Below are positions 47,170 to 56,926 of a stretch of 64,000 bases of DNA, one piece after another. How positions within the stretch are numbered: the stretch's first letter is position 1; each line of letters opens with the position of its first letter. Source of the stretch: Synechococcus sp. BIOS-U3-1 (lineage in GTDB: Bacteria; Cyanobacteriota; Cyanobacteriia; PCC-6307; Cyanobiaceae); contig NZ_CP047936.1 in NCBI RefSeq assembly GCF_014279975.1, forward strand, positions 2,418,001 through 2,482,000. Reading direction: 5' to 3'. The position numbers and the translations under genes are program-made. The notes beneath the pieces were generated by a model. That model saw nothing but the letters and a program-made list of their open reading frames with translations, ran no database searches and had not been told where the DNA came from.

Positions 47170-48146
47170 CAGCAATCCAGCGCGGCCGCAGCCCAAACCT
47201 GCTCAGGATCAGAACTGAATAGGCGACCTTCAGGACGCCAACCTGGCGCCAGTCCAGGAGCCACGGGAGTGGGGCCTCGCTGCTGAAGCCCTGCCATCAA
47301 CGCCAGCCAGCGAAAGCCGATACCGGTTTCGAAGACGGTACTGAGCATCAGCCGCGGCCGGCCTTGCTGCAACTGGCGCAGCAAGAGTCTTGGGTCTCCC
47401 TCCAGCAGTGGTCGCCGCACCTGCCAACCCTGCCACTGCTCCCGCAGAACCGGATGCTTCAACAGCGACTCATCCAGGGCGACAGGAACCCGCTTCGCCA
47501 AATCCTGCAGGCCTTGCAGATCGTCCACTGCCAGTGGCTGCTCCAGCCAATCCAAACGGGGATCGCCCTCCAGAACTCCAGCCCATCGATCCGCCTCGGT
47601 CCGAGCCCAGCCGGCATTGGCGTCCAAACGCAGACGCGCCTCGTGCGGCAGCCGATCCAAAAGCCTGGAGAACAACGACCATTCCTGATCCAAGTCCGCC
47701 GCTGCCACCTTCCACTTCACAGTGATGGGCTCACCCACTGGATGAGTCGCTAGCAGTTGGTCCAGAGTCGGCAGCATGGCCGGACCAGCGGGCAGCAAAC
47801 ATGCCGAGCTCGGAGCAGGGAGCCAGGACGGAACAACGCCATCCAGCTCCGCCAACGAAGCACCGAGCGCAAAGCCGACTTCAGCCGGGAGCTTCGGCAG
47901 CAGTGCCTCGAGCTGATCTCGCTTGCACTCCACACCCTCAGCGTTCTGCCATGGAGATAAAGCCCTTGCACAGGCAGGACGGTGCTCTGGATCGAGCGGA
48001 GCCACCTCACCCCAGCCCACCTGGCCGGAGATCGCACACGTCAAACGCAACAACCAACCCTCACGCAGCTGCCAAGCACCTGAAGCAGTCCGCAGCGGAC
48101 GCGAGAGTGAATAGGCATAGGAGCGGATGGCCAGTTGCAGCGTCAT
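47169..48146 (-). CDS. menC: o-succinylbenzoate synthase
   Basis: A 325-residue enolase-superfamily enzyme that dehydrates SHCHC to 2-succinylbenzoate. The TIM-barrel shows VKWKVAA with the catalytic Lys, LRLDANAGW and WLEQPL for metal binding, and VALDESL. The N-terminal cap is divergent, as usual. It lies four bases after menA and overlaps menE by one base, so the three are cotranscribed. Confidence 0.9.
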   Translation of the reverse strand: MTLQLAIRSYAYSLSRPLRTASGAWQLREGWLLRLTCAISGQVGWGEVAPLDPEHRPACARALSPWQNAEGVECKRDQLEALLPKLPAEVGFALGASLAELDGVVPSWLPAPSSACLLPAGPAMLPTLDQLLATHPVGEPITVKWKVAAADLDQEWSLFSRLLDRLPHEARLRLDANAGWARTEADRWAGVLEGDPRLDWLEQPLAVDDLQGLQDLAKRVPVALDESLLKHPVLREQWQGWQVRRPLLEGDPRLLLRQLQQGRPRLMLSTVFETGIGFRWLALMAGLQQRGPTPVAPGLAPGWRPEGRLFSSDPEQVWAAAALDC

Positions 48147-48150
48147 GAGC

Positions 48151-49116
48151 TCAGCTGGGCAACAGAACAGGGGAGCCGAACCATGGACCCAGGCCTAGAC
48201 CGATGCTCAGGCCGAGGCCATTCAGCGCCTGAAATCGCAATGCGAGGAACTTGCTGCCTGTGATGCGTTCAGGCTCGTGATGATGCATGCGAAGCAAGCG
48301 GATCAACGAAGAGGCCGCGGGTAACCCCAAGGCTCCCAAAAAAGCGGTGAGTGGCCAGTCGCCATGCAGTACAGGTGCCCATTCCAGAGCGAGGGTCCCT
48401 GCAACGAACCAAGGCACCAAGGACGCTGCCCGCGCAGTACCCAAGCGCACCACTGGAGACCGCTTGCCATGCGCCGCATCCTGCTCAACCTGATGAAAAT
48501 GCGAACAGAACAACACCAGCGTGGTCGCCAAAGCAGGGCCGGACCCAAGGACCAGAGCGGTCTCCCAGGGGACGACATCTGTCGCAGGGGCGATCACCAA
48601 CAACGCAGCTGCGGTAGCGAAAGGACCAAACGCGAGCCAACACAGCGGTTCACCCAGCCCCTGGTAGCCAAGACGAAATGGGGGTCCTTGGTAGAGGTAG
48701 CCGAGAGCACAACTCACCAGCACCAGCACCAGCACTCCAAGGCTGCTGCTGCGTGCAATCCACAGCATCAGCAAGAGTCCCATCAGCAAAGCAAGCGTGG
48801 CCAGCCGCTGCACAGGACGTGACCTTCCGATCAGCGCCACGACCGAATGGGGCTTGCCCTGGTCATCGATGCCGGTCTCGGCATCAAAAAGATCGTTGCT
48901 GAGGTTCTCCCAGATCAGCAACAGCACCGCTGCCAGCAGAAAAACGAAGCCCTGGACCCAGCGCACCGGCAAACCTGCACCCAGGCGCCATCCTGCCGCA
49001 AGCAGCACTGGCATCACCGCAACGGAGTACATCGGCCACTTGATCGCTGCCTTCCAGAGACGCCGCCGAGCATCGTCGCGAGAGTAAAGGGTTGCAACAG
49101 CCTGTTGATCTGGCAT
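48151..49116 (-). CDS. menA: 1,4-dihydroxy-2-naphthoate phytyltransferase
   Basis: A 321-residue UbiA-family prenyltransferase that attaches a phytyl chain to 1,4-dihydroxy-2-naphthoate for phylloquinone, the photosystem I quinone. About eight membrane helices are visible. The first Asp-rich motif is NLSNDLFDAETGID, and the second region is FHQVEQDAAHGKRSPVVRLG. ATG 49116 (MPDQQAVATLY) is preferred over 49143. It heads the menA-menC-menE operon and diverges from menF. Confidence 0.92.
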   Translation of the reverse strand: MPDQQAVATLYSRDDARRRLWKAAIKWPMYSVAVMPVLLAAGWRLGAGLPVRWVQGFVFLLAAVLLLIWENLSNDLFDAETGIDDQGKPHSVVALIGRSRPVQRLATLALLMGLLLMLWIARSSSLGVLVLVLVSCALGYLYQGPPFRLGYQGLGEPLCWLAFGPFATAAALLVIAPATDVVPWETALVLGSGPALATTLVLFCSHFHQVEQDAAHGKRSPVVRLGTARAASLVPWFVAGTLALEWAPVLHGDWPLTAFLGALGLPAASSLIRLLRMHHHEPERITGSKFLALRFQALNGLGLSIGLGLGPWFGSPVLLPS

Positions 49117-49185
49117 GGACTGGACTCGTGGAGCCCTCTTCAAGACTCATACATTTGAGCAGTAATCCTTCGTTCTGCCGTCAAG

Positions 49186-50592
49186 ATGTCGGCCGCACCC
49201 CACGACAGTTCACCTGCGGTGCCCTTCAGCGATCTGCTGGAGCGTGCCATGCGCGTCTGGGATCAGCGCCAGATGGACGACGGAGTTGTCGGCTTGGCAC
49301 TGCCACTGCAGGGCCTAGATCCACTGCTTCAACTCGCTGATCTCGAAGATTCCGACCCGTTCCGTTTTCTCTGGGATGGAGCACCAGGACTCTGTCTTGC
49401 AGCTGCCGGCCGCTGCCATCAACTAGAGCTGTCAGGTCCCAAACGTTTCGAGCTGGCCCAGCGTTTTAGTGATATCACGCTCGGACGCATCCTCGAGGGC
49501 ACGCCCGAAGCACCTGCTCAGGCCCGCTCTCGCATCCTGCTGGCCTTCTCCTTTTTTGAGCAAAGTGGAGAACTCCAACCCCAGGGCAGCATGCCCTCGG
49601 TCCAGGCCGTTCTGCCTCGCTGGCAACTGAGTCGTCATGGACGCCACGGTTGGCTGCGCCTGCACGGCATCGCGCAACAGGCGAGTGATGTGCGCTCACT
49701 GACGGAGTCGCTCTGGCTGATGGCGGAGAAGCTGCAGTCTTGGAGGAGCTGGCCAGGCCAGAGCTCAGGCAATCTGAGTGGCAGGATCACTCCAGGCGAC
49801 TGGGAGCGGCGTTACACCAGTGCGCTGCAGCGAGGTCTGGAACTGGTGAATGGTGGTGAACTGCACAAGCTGGTTCTCGCTGTGCGCCACTCAGTGAGCC
49901 TGACCTCACCTCTGGATCCATTGCTGTTGCTGAAACGCCTGCGCTATCAGCAAGCAGGCAGCTGCCGGTTCCTCTGGCAACGCAACCAGCAGGACAGCTT
50001 CTTCGGTGCTTCACCTGAGCGACTGCTGAGCTTGCGCAACGGGCAACTGCGTTGCGATGCACTTGCAGGCACTGCCGGTCGCAACGACCATGCCACCTCG
50101 CTGCTCAACTCCGACAAGGATCGGCGCGAGCATGAACTGGTGGTGCAGGCAATCACCGAACATCTCAGCGCCCAGGGACTACAGCCACGGCGGCCGCGCA
50201 GTCCGCAATTGGCCAGACACGGCCAACTGATCCATCTGCATACCCCGATCACGACTCCAGCTCCGGGCCAATCGCCTCTTGCTCTGGCTGGCGTGCTCCA
50301 TCCCACTCCGGCTGTGGCAGGCCTACCCAGACGAGAAGCGATGAACTGGCTGCGCAGTCTTGAGCCATTCGATCGCGATGGCTATGCAGCACCGATCGGC
50401 TGGATCGACAGCGCTGGCGACTCGGAACTGCGTGTTGCCATCCGCTGTGGCCACGCCCGCGGTACCCAGCTCGACCTCACGGCCGGAGCTGGGCTAGTGC
50501 GTGGCTCGGTGGCTGAACGTGAGCTGCAGGAAGTGGGGCTCAAGCTCACTGTGCTCGCCGATCAGCTGGATCTGGTGTCAGGGGGTCGGTGA
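49186..50592 (+). CDS. menF: isochorismate synthase
   Basis: A 468-residue chorismate-using enzyme that forms isochorismate, the first phylloquinone-specific step. Family features are LHKLVLAVRHSVSL, the mid-protein FFGASPERLLSL, ALAGTAGRN, KDRREHELVVQAI and AIRCGHARGTQLDLTAGAGLVRGS. It diverges from menA by 69 bases, which completes a phylloquinone gene pair across a shared spacer. The last 15 bases overlap the convergent peptidase gene. Confidence 0.92.
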   Translation: MSAAPHDSSPAVPFSDLLERAMRVWDQRQMDDGVVGLALPLQGLDPLLQLADLEDSDPFRFLWDGAPGLCLAAAGRCHQLELSGPKRFELAQRFSDITLGRILEGTPEAPAQARSRILLAFSFFEQSGELQPQGSMPSVQAVLPRWQLSRHGRHGWLRLHGIAQQASDVRSLTESLWLMAEKLQSWRSWPGQSSGNLSGRITPGDWERRYTSALQRGLELVNGGELHKLVLAVRHSVSLTSPLDPLLLLKRLRYQQAGSCRFLWQRNQQDSFFGASPERLLSLRNGQLRCDALAGTAGRNDHATSLLNSDKDRREHELVVQAITEHLSAQGLQPRRPRSPQLARHGQLIHLHTPITTPAPGQSPLALAGVLHPTPAVAGLPRREAMNWLRSLEPFDRDGYAAPIGWIDSAGDSELRVAIRCGHARGTQLDLTAGAGLVRGSVAERELQEVGLKLTVLADQLDLVSGGR

Positions 50593-52602
50593 GGAGCGCA
50601 GTCGCCAATCCATTGACGACTGCTTGAGCACATCACCGAAGGGCTCCACGCGCCCACCGATGTGTTGATGAAGAAAGTGCTCCTCTAACGCTGCCCAGGC
50701 CAACGCATTCCGGGGATTGGCCCAGCCATGCCCCTCATCAGGAAACACAACAAAATCAATCGGCAGTTTGCGAGCCGTCATTGCAGCTGCGATGGATTCA
50801 CTCTCTTGCAAGCTGACCCGCGGATCATTGGCACCGTGCCCCAACAAAAGAGGGCGTTGAATCTGATCCACATGATTGATCGGAGAAATGGCATCGAGGT
50901 CTACATTGCCGACACCAATCATGCGTTCAAAATTGATGCGAATGGCTGCCCAATAAGGAGGAATCGCTGCCAACAATGTGCGGAGATTAGAGGGTCCAAC
51001 TTCTGAAACCGCTGCGGCAAACAGCGTTGGATCGCGCGTCAATCCTGCCAAAGCTGCATAGCCGCCATAGGACGCGCCCTTGATCACCAGTTTGTCAGGG
51101 TCAGCAATACCCTGATCCACCGCCCAGCCAACGGCGTCGACCAGATCATCCTGCATCTTGGCGTACCACTCACCTTCTCCTGCCAGCAGATGCGCCTTTC
51201 CGAAACCAGTGCTGCCGCGATAGTTCACACTCATCACGTGATAGCCCCGATTAGCAAGCCACTGATGGGTACGGTTCAAGCCCCAATAGTCTCTGGCCTG
51301 AGGGCCACCATGCACTACCAGCACAAGGGGCTGCGGCCCATCACTGGCGAGGGGCGTGCGCGTTAGATAGGCAGGAATCCGACGGCCATCCCGGGCCTTG
51401 AGGTCGAGGCTTTCCATCGACGCCAGGGTGTAATCGTCCAGTTTTGGCTGAACTGAAAACAGCCGTTGATGCTGACGGCGATCTCGATCCCAGAGCCAGA
51501 ATTGCTCGCCCTGACGATCGGAACCGACCAGAACCAGCCATAGTCGATCTTTCCTGTCGCGATCGAGGACCGTGAACTCATTGGAGCCAACCAAACGTTC
51601 TAAGGCGTCGTAATCGGAGCGCAGCGATGGATCTAAAATGAAACGCTGACTGCGCAGATCCGTTTCGACCAGCACCGAGGGCACGCCAGTCTCAATCGTG
51701 CTCATTGCGATGCCCAACGCTCCACTCGTTGCACGGTGCACCACTTCAAAACGGCAGTCGGTCGTGCAGCGTTCCAGCTCCTCACGACTCCAGCGCACAA
51801 GGCGAGGTTTGTCTTCCCCCTTGCTCAGTTGCCCATACAGCCACTGACCATCACGGGTGAACCCTGCAAGCCCAGACAGGCGAACATCTTCGAAATCGAA
51901 TTGAAGAAAGGGTCGCCACTCCTTCTCACCAGGTAAACGCAGCTCATAGGTCTCGCCGCCATCGGCCAATTCCTCGGTGCGCAGATAGGGATGCCACTCA
52001 CCATTGAGGCGGTCCACTCCAACAGGTCGACCGTCGTCAACTTGATGAAGGAGTTTGCGCTCTCCACTTGCAATATCAAGCACATAAAGATCGAAATAGC
52101 GAGGATCACGATCATTGAGGCCAATCACCCATTCGCCCGGCACATCGCGATCTAAAGCAATGACACGCGCAAAGACACCAGATGGTGGCGTGAGATCAAC
52201 CATCTCCCCTGTTTGCGGGTCAATTCGGACCAGCACAGTGTTTTCATCCCCCTGTGCATCTCGGCCAGAGATCAAAAAGCGGCCATCATGCGTCCAGGTA
52301 GCACTCTGTTGCGGCCGATCCGTCTTCCGGGTCAGCAGACGGGGCTCTTCACGCCCAGCCAGATCACAGACCCAGAGGTTGAGGACTCCTTGGTAAGGAG
52401 CGAGGTAAGAGATGCGAGTGCCGTCGGGGCTGAGATCAACCCCGACGATTTCCGGGTTCCCGAACAACACCTCACGCGGAATGAGCGGCGGTAACGAGCT
52501 CCCCTGAACCGGGCGCCCTGAGATCGTCAAACTTCCCGCAAGACAAATCAGAAGAGCTGCCCCGCAGCGCAATCCTTGAATCAACACAACCTGGACCGGC
52601 AT
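50578..52602 (-). CDS. prolyl oligopeptidase family (S9) serine peptidase
   Basis: A 674-residue protein with a likely signal peptide (about 1-34), a beta-propeller-like middle made of WD-type strands (TRISYLAPYQG, ATWTHDGRFLISG), and a C-terminal alpha/beta hydrolase domain. The catalytic triad is Ser in KGASYGGYAA, Asp in HGANDPRVSL and His in DEGHGW. Such enzymes cut short peptides, often after Pro. The exported location is inferred. It faces menF and shares 15 bases with its end. The glutathione genes lie upstream. Confidence 0.88.
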   Translation of the reverse strand: MPVQVVLIQGLRCGAALLICLAGSLTISGRPVQGSSLPPLIPREVLFGNPEIVGVDLSPDGTRISYLAPYQGVLNLWVCDLAGREEPRLLTRKTDRPQQSATWTHDGRFLISGRDAQGDENTVLVRIDPQTGEMVDLTPPSGVFARVIALDRDVPGEWVIGLNDRDPRYFDLYVLDIASGERKLLHQVDDGRPVGVDRLNGEWHPYLRTEELADGGETYELRLPGEKEWRPFLQFDFEDVRLSGLAGFTRDGQWLYGQLSKGEDKPRLVRWSREELERCTTDCRFEVVHRATSGALGIAMSTIETGVPSVLVETDLRSQRFILDPSLRSDYDALERLVGSNEFTVLDRDRKDRLWLVLVGSDRQGEQFWLWDRDRRQHQRLFSVQPKLDDYTLASMESLDLKARDGRRIPAYLTRTPLASDGPQPLVLVVHGGPQARDYWGLNRTHQWLANRGYHVMSVNYRGSTGFGKAHLLAGEGEWYAKMQDDLVDAVGWAVDQGIADPDKLVIKGASYGGYAALAGLTRDPTLFAAAVSEVGPSNLRTLLAAIPPYWAAIRINFERMIGVGNVDLDAISPINHVDQIQRPLLLGHGANDPRVSLQESESIAAAMTARKLPIDFVVFPDEGHGWANPRNALAWAALEEHFLHQHIGGRVEPFGDVLKQSSMDWRLRSSPTP

Positions 52603-52623
52603 TCAGCCTTCAATTGTGATCGC

Positions 52624-53547
52624 TCAGAGCAGATCGCGCAGACGAGCGATCACCTGATCAGCAAGGGGCTGATTCATCAGTCGTTCCACCTCACGGATGC
52701 CGGTGGGACTGGTGACGTTGATCTCGCTGAGCATGCCGCCGATCACATCGATACCGACAAAAAACAAGCCTTCGGCCCTCAGAGCAGGCGCCAGGGCCAC
52801 ACAGATCTGGCGTTCCCGCTCACTGAGTTGCGTTGCTTCCGCTTGACCACCAACCGCCAGATTGCTGCGGAATTCTCCAGCGGCTGGCCGGCGGTTGATG
52901 GCACCCAGCGGCTCACCATCCACCAGCAGGATGCGCTTGTCGCCCTCACTCACCGAAGGGAGGAAACACTGAGCCATCACGGGCAATCGTTCCTGCTCTG
53001 TGACTAATTCCAGAAGCGCCTTGAGGCCAGGTGCCTGAGATGACACACGGATCACTCCAAGCCCTGCACGGCCTCCCAGAGGCTTAAGCACGATCTCGCT
53101 ATGCGCTTGGGCAAAGGACTTCAGCTCACTCACCCTTCCGGAAACGAGCGTGGGTGCCATCCATCGACTGAAACGCAATGCCCCGAGCTTTTCATTCCAG
53201 GTGCGCAGTGAATCGGGACGATTCAGAACACGAACACCGGCCCGTTCGGCGACATCAAGAAGATGGGTGGCATAGAGATAGGCCTCGTCCACTGGAGGGT
53301 CCTTGCGCATCCAGATCACCTGGAATGTGGCAAGCGGCAGCCGTTCACGCTCACCGGCGGTGATCCAGGGCTCAGGCTGAACCGGCATGGCCATCGCCAG
53401 AGGTTCATCGCCAAGCGCGATCAGATCAGCCGGAGTGCAAGCCCAGACCTCCAGCGCGGATCTCGCCGCGGCCTGCATCAGCGCAGCGGTGGAATCCTTA
53501 GCTGGATTGATCCGATCCAGCGGATCCAGCACGAACAGATGACGCAT
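52624..53547 (-). CDS. gshB: glutathione synthetase
   Basis: A 307-residue ATP-grasp enzyme that joins glycine to gamma-glutamylcysteine. Motifs are [35 protein letters not shown] (ATP-grasp), [30 protein letters not shown] and [26 protein letters not shown] near the end. The preferred start is ATG 53547; a TTG two codons earlier is possible. It is 23 bases downstream of grxC on the same strand, giving a glutathione-metabolism pair. Confidence 0.93.
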   Translation of the reverse strand: MRHLFVLDPLDRINPAKDSTAALMQAAARSALEVWACTPADLIALGDEPLAMAMPVQPEPWITAGERERLPLATFQVIWMRKDPPVDEAYLYATHLLDVAERAGVRVLNRPDSLRTWNEKLGALRFSRWMAPTLVSGRVSELKSFAQAHSEIVLKPLGGRAGLGVIRVSSQAPGLKALLELVTEQERLPVMAQCFLPSVSEGDKRILLVDGEPLGAINRRPAAGEFRSNLAVGGQAEATQLSERERQICVALAPALRAEGLFFVGIDVIGGMLSEINVTSPTGIREVERLMNQPLADQVIARLRDLL

Positions 53548-53570
53548 GAGCAACGGTCGTGTCAGAGAAC

Positions 53571-53825
53571 TCAGGAGAGCAGTCCATCCAGTTCACCGCC
53601 GCGCTCGAGGGCGTGCAGTTCATCACAGCCACCAAGATGGCGATCGCCGATGAAAATCTGAGGAACGCTGCGGCGGCCATCACCTCGGGCTGCCATGGCA
53701 TCGCGAGCCGGCTCATCGCCATCAACGGAAAACTCGGTATAAGTGACGCCTTTGCGATCCAACAGCTGTTTGGCTCGGATGCAGAAGGGGCAAGTGCGCC
53801 AGGTATAGATCTCGACGCTCGGCAT
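53571..53825 (-). CDS. grxC: glutaredoxin 3
   Basis: An 84-residue dithiol glutaredoxin. The active site CPFC is at residues 12-15 ([16 protein letters not shown]). [20 protein letters not shown] contains the cis-Pro and glutathione-binding segment. ATG 53825 (MPSVEIYTW) is the right start, since an earlier frame adds 17 residues of no homology. It is cotranscribed with gshB and diverges from prfB. Confidence 0.93.
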   Translation of the reverse strand: MPSVEIYTWRTCPFCIRAKQLLDRKGVTYTEFSVDGDEPARDAMAARGDGRRSVPQIFIGDRHLGGCDELHALERGGELDGLLS

Positions 53826-53910
53826 GGAGCCCTCATGACGGGACAACGATCTTATGCAGGCAAGGAGATTCCGCACTGATAAGGTCGCAAAATCCGTTCA
53901 ACGCCCACCG

Positions 53911-55039
53911 TTGCTCGACCTCACCGACTTCAAGCGCGACCTCTCTGAGCTCACTGATCGCCTGGGCAATGCCCAGGACTGTCTTTGACGTACCTGCACT
54001 GAAGGCCAGACAGCAGGACCTCGAACAACTCGCAGCCCAGCCTGACTTCTGGAACGACCAACAGAATGCCCAGAAGCAAATGCGTCGCCTCGATGAGGTG
54101 AAGGCACAGCTGCTGCAACTCACGACCTGGCAAGGAGCTGTGGGTGATGCCCAGGCCACACTCGAGCTTTACGACCTGGAACCCGACGACGACATGCTCG
54201 CCGAAGCCCAGGGGGGCTTGGACGAACTGCGCAAAGAACTGGATCGCTGGGAGCTGGAGCGCCTGCTCAGCGGTGAATACGACAAAGAAGGAGCTGTGCT
54301 CTCGATCAATGCCGGAGCCGGTGGAACGGATGCTCAGGACTGGGCTCAGATGCTGCTGCGGATGTACACCCGCTGGGCCGAAGACCATGACATGAAGGTC
54401 ACGGTTGATGAACTCAGCGAGGGGGAGGAAGCAGGAATCAAGAGCGCCACGATCGAAATCGAAGGGCGATATGCCTATGGGTACCTGCGCAACGAAAAAG
54501 GCACCCATCGCCTCGTACGCATCTCTCCCTTCAACGCCAACGACAAGCGCCAGACCAGTTTCACAGGCATCGAGGTAATGCCGAAACTCGAGGAGGAAGT
54601 CGAGCTCGATATTCCAGAGAAAGACTTGGAAGTGACCACCAGCCGCTCGGGCGGAGCCGGTGGACAGAACGTCAACAAGGTGGAAACCGCAGTACGCATC
54701 CTGCACATCCCCACAGGACTAGCTGTGCGCTGCACCCAGGAGCGCTCCCAGCTGCAGAACAAGGAGAAGGCCATGGCCCAGCTCAAGGCCAAGCTGCTTG
54801 TGATCGCCCAAGAACAACGGGCCGCAGAGATCGCCGACATTCGAGGCGACATCGTGGAGGCCGCCTGGGGCAATCAGATCCGCAACTATGTCTTTCACCC
54901 GTATCAGATGGTCAAGGACCTGCGCACCCAGGAGGAAACCAACGATGTGCAGGGCGTGATGAACGGCGATCTCGACCCCTTCATCCAGGCGTTGCTGCGC
55001 CAGGGTGTCGACAGTCCCGGACAGGATGAGGACAGCTGA
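53911..55039 (+). CDS. prfB: peptide chain release factor 2, requires +1 frameshift
   Basis: A 375-residue release factor that recognises UAA and UGA stops. The GGQ motif that triggers peptide release is in [11 protein letters not shown], and the codon-reading SPF is in [14 protein letters not shown]. The first 25 codons start at TTG 53911 ([17 protein letters not shown]) and end with CTT TGA at 53983-53988. The rest is in the +1 frame, beginning [15 protein letters not shown]. This is the known autoregulated RF2 frameshift. It diverges from grxC. Confidence 0.9.
53983..53989 (+). promoter_or_regulatory. programmed +1 frameshift site CTT TGA C
   Basis: The zero frame ends CTT TGA at 53983-53988, followed by C. 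Slipping one base forward at CTT continues into GAC GTA CCT, the frame of the rest of RF2. This is the same CUU UGA C site used in E. coli prfB. An internal AGG at 53975-53977 is a weak stand-in for the usual upstream Shine-Dalgarno-like stimulator. Confidence 0.85.
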
Positions 55040-55041
55040 CC

Positions 55042-55242
55042 ATGAGCTCAAAGGCCGACGGCATCGAGACTTCGACAGAGAGCACCCCGACCACACCACC
55101 GCCCAGCTTCGTGAAGCAGGCCATGCGCAACATGGTCCGCAAGGGCAGCAAAAGCCTGTTTCATCTTGGGCTCACGGCCGCAGGGTTCGTCGGCTTCATC
55201 CTTGTGGTCGCCTGGCTAGGGCGTCCAACGCTGCCTCAGTGA
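55042..55242 (+). CDS. DUF3285 small membrane protein
   Basis: A 66-residue protein with a Thr/Pro-rich N-terminus and one transmembrane helix (about 41-60, LGLTAAGFVGFILVVAWLG) after a basic FVKQAMRNMVRKGSKSL block. It matches the cyanobacterial DUF3285 family; function unknown. It begins two bases after prfB and its stop overlaps the GTG start of ybeY (GTGA), so it is likely cotranscribed with both. Confidence 0.82.
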   Translation: MSSKADGIETSTESTPTTPPPSFVKQAMRNMVRKGSKSLFHLGLTAAGFVGFILVVAWLGRPTLPQ

Positions 55243-55835
55243 GCAGCGGACGGGCTTTTGCCATCGATCTGGCTTTCACCCCAGCGGAACAGCAGCTGAT
55301 CCAGTCCGCAGAAGGGACGGAAGCCCATCGACGTCTCAGCCAGGGAGACACCTGGGCAGAGACCCTGGATCTCTGGTTGAAACACCTCATCACCACAGGC
55401 GGCGACACCACTCCAAGACAGCTGCTGGACTGCGAAGAAATTTGTCTTGGCCTGCAGTTTGTGGATGATGACCAGATCACTGCTTTGAACGAACGCTGGA
55501 GAGACAAGCCCAGAGCCACGGATGTGTTGTCTTTTTCAGCACTGGAAGCGGACATGCCCCCTGACGGCAGCCCCAGCGTTGAGCTGGGAGACATCATCGT
55601 GTCGGTACCGACTGCTGAACGTCAGGCTCTCGAGCAGGAGCACAGCCTGGAACGAGAGCTCTGCTGGCTGGTGAGCCACGGGCTGCTGCATCTACTGGGA
55701 TGGGATCATCCCGATGATTCGAAGCTGGAAGCGATGCTGCGATGCCAGGAGCAACTGGTTGCCATGGCCGGTATCGTTCAACCCCACGGTGAGATCAACT
55801 GTGAATCAGCAGATGAAATCACTAAGGAACCCTGA
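55239..55835 (+). CDS. ybeY: endoribonuclease YbeY (rRNA maturation factor)
   Basis: A 198-residue zinc endoribonuclease involved in 16S rRNA 3'-end processing and ribosome quality control. The metal motif is HGLLHLLGWDH, matching the family HGxLHLxGyDH, and DVLSFSALEADM is the other conserved block. GTG 55239 is chosen because it overlaps the previous stop. The frame is open much further upstream, but without homology. The C-terminal 35 bases overlap dgkA. Confidence 0.9.
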   Translation: MSSGRAFAIDLAFTPAEQQLIQSAEGTEAHRRLSQGDTWAETLDLWLKHLITTGGDTTPRQLLDCEEICLGLQFVDDDQITALNERWRDKPRATDVLSFSALEADMPPDGSPSVELGDIIVSVPTAERQALEQEHSLERELCWLVSHGLLHLLGWDHPDDSKLEAMLRCQEQLVAMAGIVQPHGEINCESADEITKEP

Positions 55836-56286
55836 CGATGGAGCTCCGTTGACAGAGGAGATCAGCCAACGCAGCACCCGACGTGCCCACCACGCTGCCC
55901 ATCGAGGAGCCTGGAAAATCGCTGGAGACCTGCCGTCCAGCTTCCGCTATGCAGCTCAGGGGCTGGGTTACGGCTTCATCAGCCAACGCAACTTCCGCAT
56001 CCACCTGGGGATTGGCAGCGTCGTGTTCTTCCTGGGTCTGTGGCTCGGGCTGCCAGCGATTCAGTTGGCCGTGCTGGTCTTGACAGTGGCGGCCGTACTG
56101 GTGCTTGAGCTGCTCAATACAGCCATTGAATCGGTAGTGGATCTGGCCATCGGACGGCGCTTTCATCCTCTGGCCAAAATCGCCAAGGACTGCGCAGCAG
56201 CAGCGGTTCTTGTGGCGGCCATCAGTTCTCTGGTCGTTGCCCTGCTGCTGGTGCTGCCGCCCTTGATTCTTCGACTCGGCCTCTAA
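55801..56286 (+). CDS. dgkA: diacylglycerol kinase (DgkA family)
   Basis: A 161-residue protein with a soluble N-terminus of about 45 residues and three membrane helices (around 72-90, 95-115 and 136-157). The catalytic segment LELLNTAIESVVDLAIG is typical of DgkA/undecaprenol-kinase enzymes. GTG 55801 is preferred over ATG 55813, because GGTGAG lies seven bases upstream. Substrate could be diacylglycerol or undecaprenol. It ends three bases before trpG. Confidence 0.88.
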   Translation: MNQQMKSLRNPDDGAPLTEEISQRSTRRAHHAAHRGAWKIAGDLPSSFRYAAQGLGYGFISQRNFRIHLGIGSVVFFLGLWLGLPAIQLAVLVLTVAAVLVLELLNTAIESVVDLAIGRRFHPLAKIAKDCAAAAVLVAAISSLVVALLLVLPPLILRLGL

Positions 56287-56289
56287 ACG

Positions 56290-56898
56290 ATGCTGCTTGT
56301 TATCGACAACTACGACAGCTTCACCTTCAATCTGGTGCAGTACTTCGGGGAGTTGGCGGCTCAGCATCCTCTGGCCCAGGATCTGCGCGTTGAACGCAAC
56401 GATGCGCTCAGCATTGCCCAGATCCGCAACCTCAGTCCCGATGCCATCCTGCTCTCGCCTGGGCCCGGAGATCCCGATCAGGCGGGAGTCTGCCTGGATG
56501 TACTGAAGGAACTATCACCAACTATTCCCACCCTGGGTGTCTGTCTGGGCCATCAGGCTCTCGCTCAGGCTTACGGAGGCAAAGTCGTGCGAGCCGCAGA
56601 ACTGATGCATGGCAAAACCTCTCCTGTGTTGCATCGCGGCGAAGGCGTCTTCGCTGGACTGCCTCAGCCACTCACTGCCACCCGTTATCACAGCTTGATC
56701 GCTGATCGGAGCAGTCTTCCGGACTGCCTGGAAGTCACTGCATGGCTGGAGGACGACACCGTGATGGGACTGCGTCATCGCGAGCATCACCATCTCCAAG
56801 GCGTGCAGTTCCACCCAGAAAGCGTGCTGACGGAGGCTGGGCACAACCTGCTAGCGAACTTCCTTCGAGTGGCTGAAGGGCGCATTCAGCACTGCTAG
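56290..56898 (+). CDS. trpG: anthranilate synthase component II (glutamine amidotransferase)
   Basis: A 202-residue class I glutamine amidotransferase that supplies ammonia for anthranilate. Motifs: [16 protein letters not shown] at the start, [15 protein letters not shown] with the catalytic Cys, and [12 protein letters not shown] with the catalytic His and Glu. TrpG and PabA cannot be separated by these motifs, and in cyanobacteria one copy may serve both. It immediately follows dgkA and precedes the MBL-fold gene by 28 bases. Confidence 0.9.
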   Translation: MLLVIDNYDSFTFNLVQYFGELAAQHPLAQDLRVERNDALSIAQIRNLSPDAILLSPGPGDPDQAGVCLDVLKELSPTIPTLGVCLGHQALAQAYGGKVVRAAELMHGKTSPVLHRGEGVFAGLPQPLTATRYHSLIADRSSLPDCLEVTAWLEDDTVMGLRHREHHHLQGVQFHPESVLTEAGHNLLANFLRVAEGRIQHC

Positions 56899-56926
56899 CT
56901 TCCTGTGCCAGCAGGCATCCTCCCCC

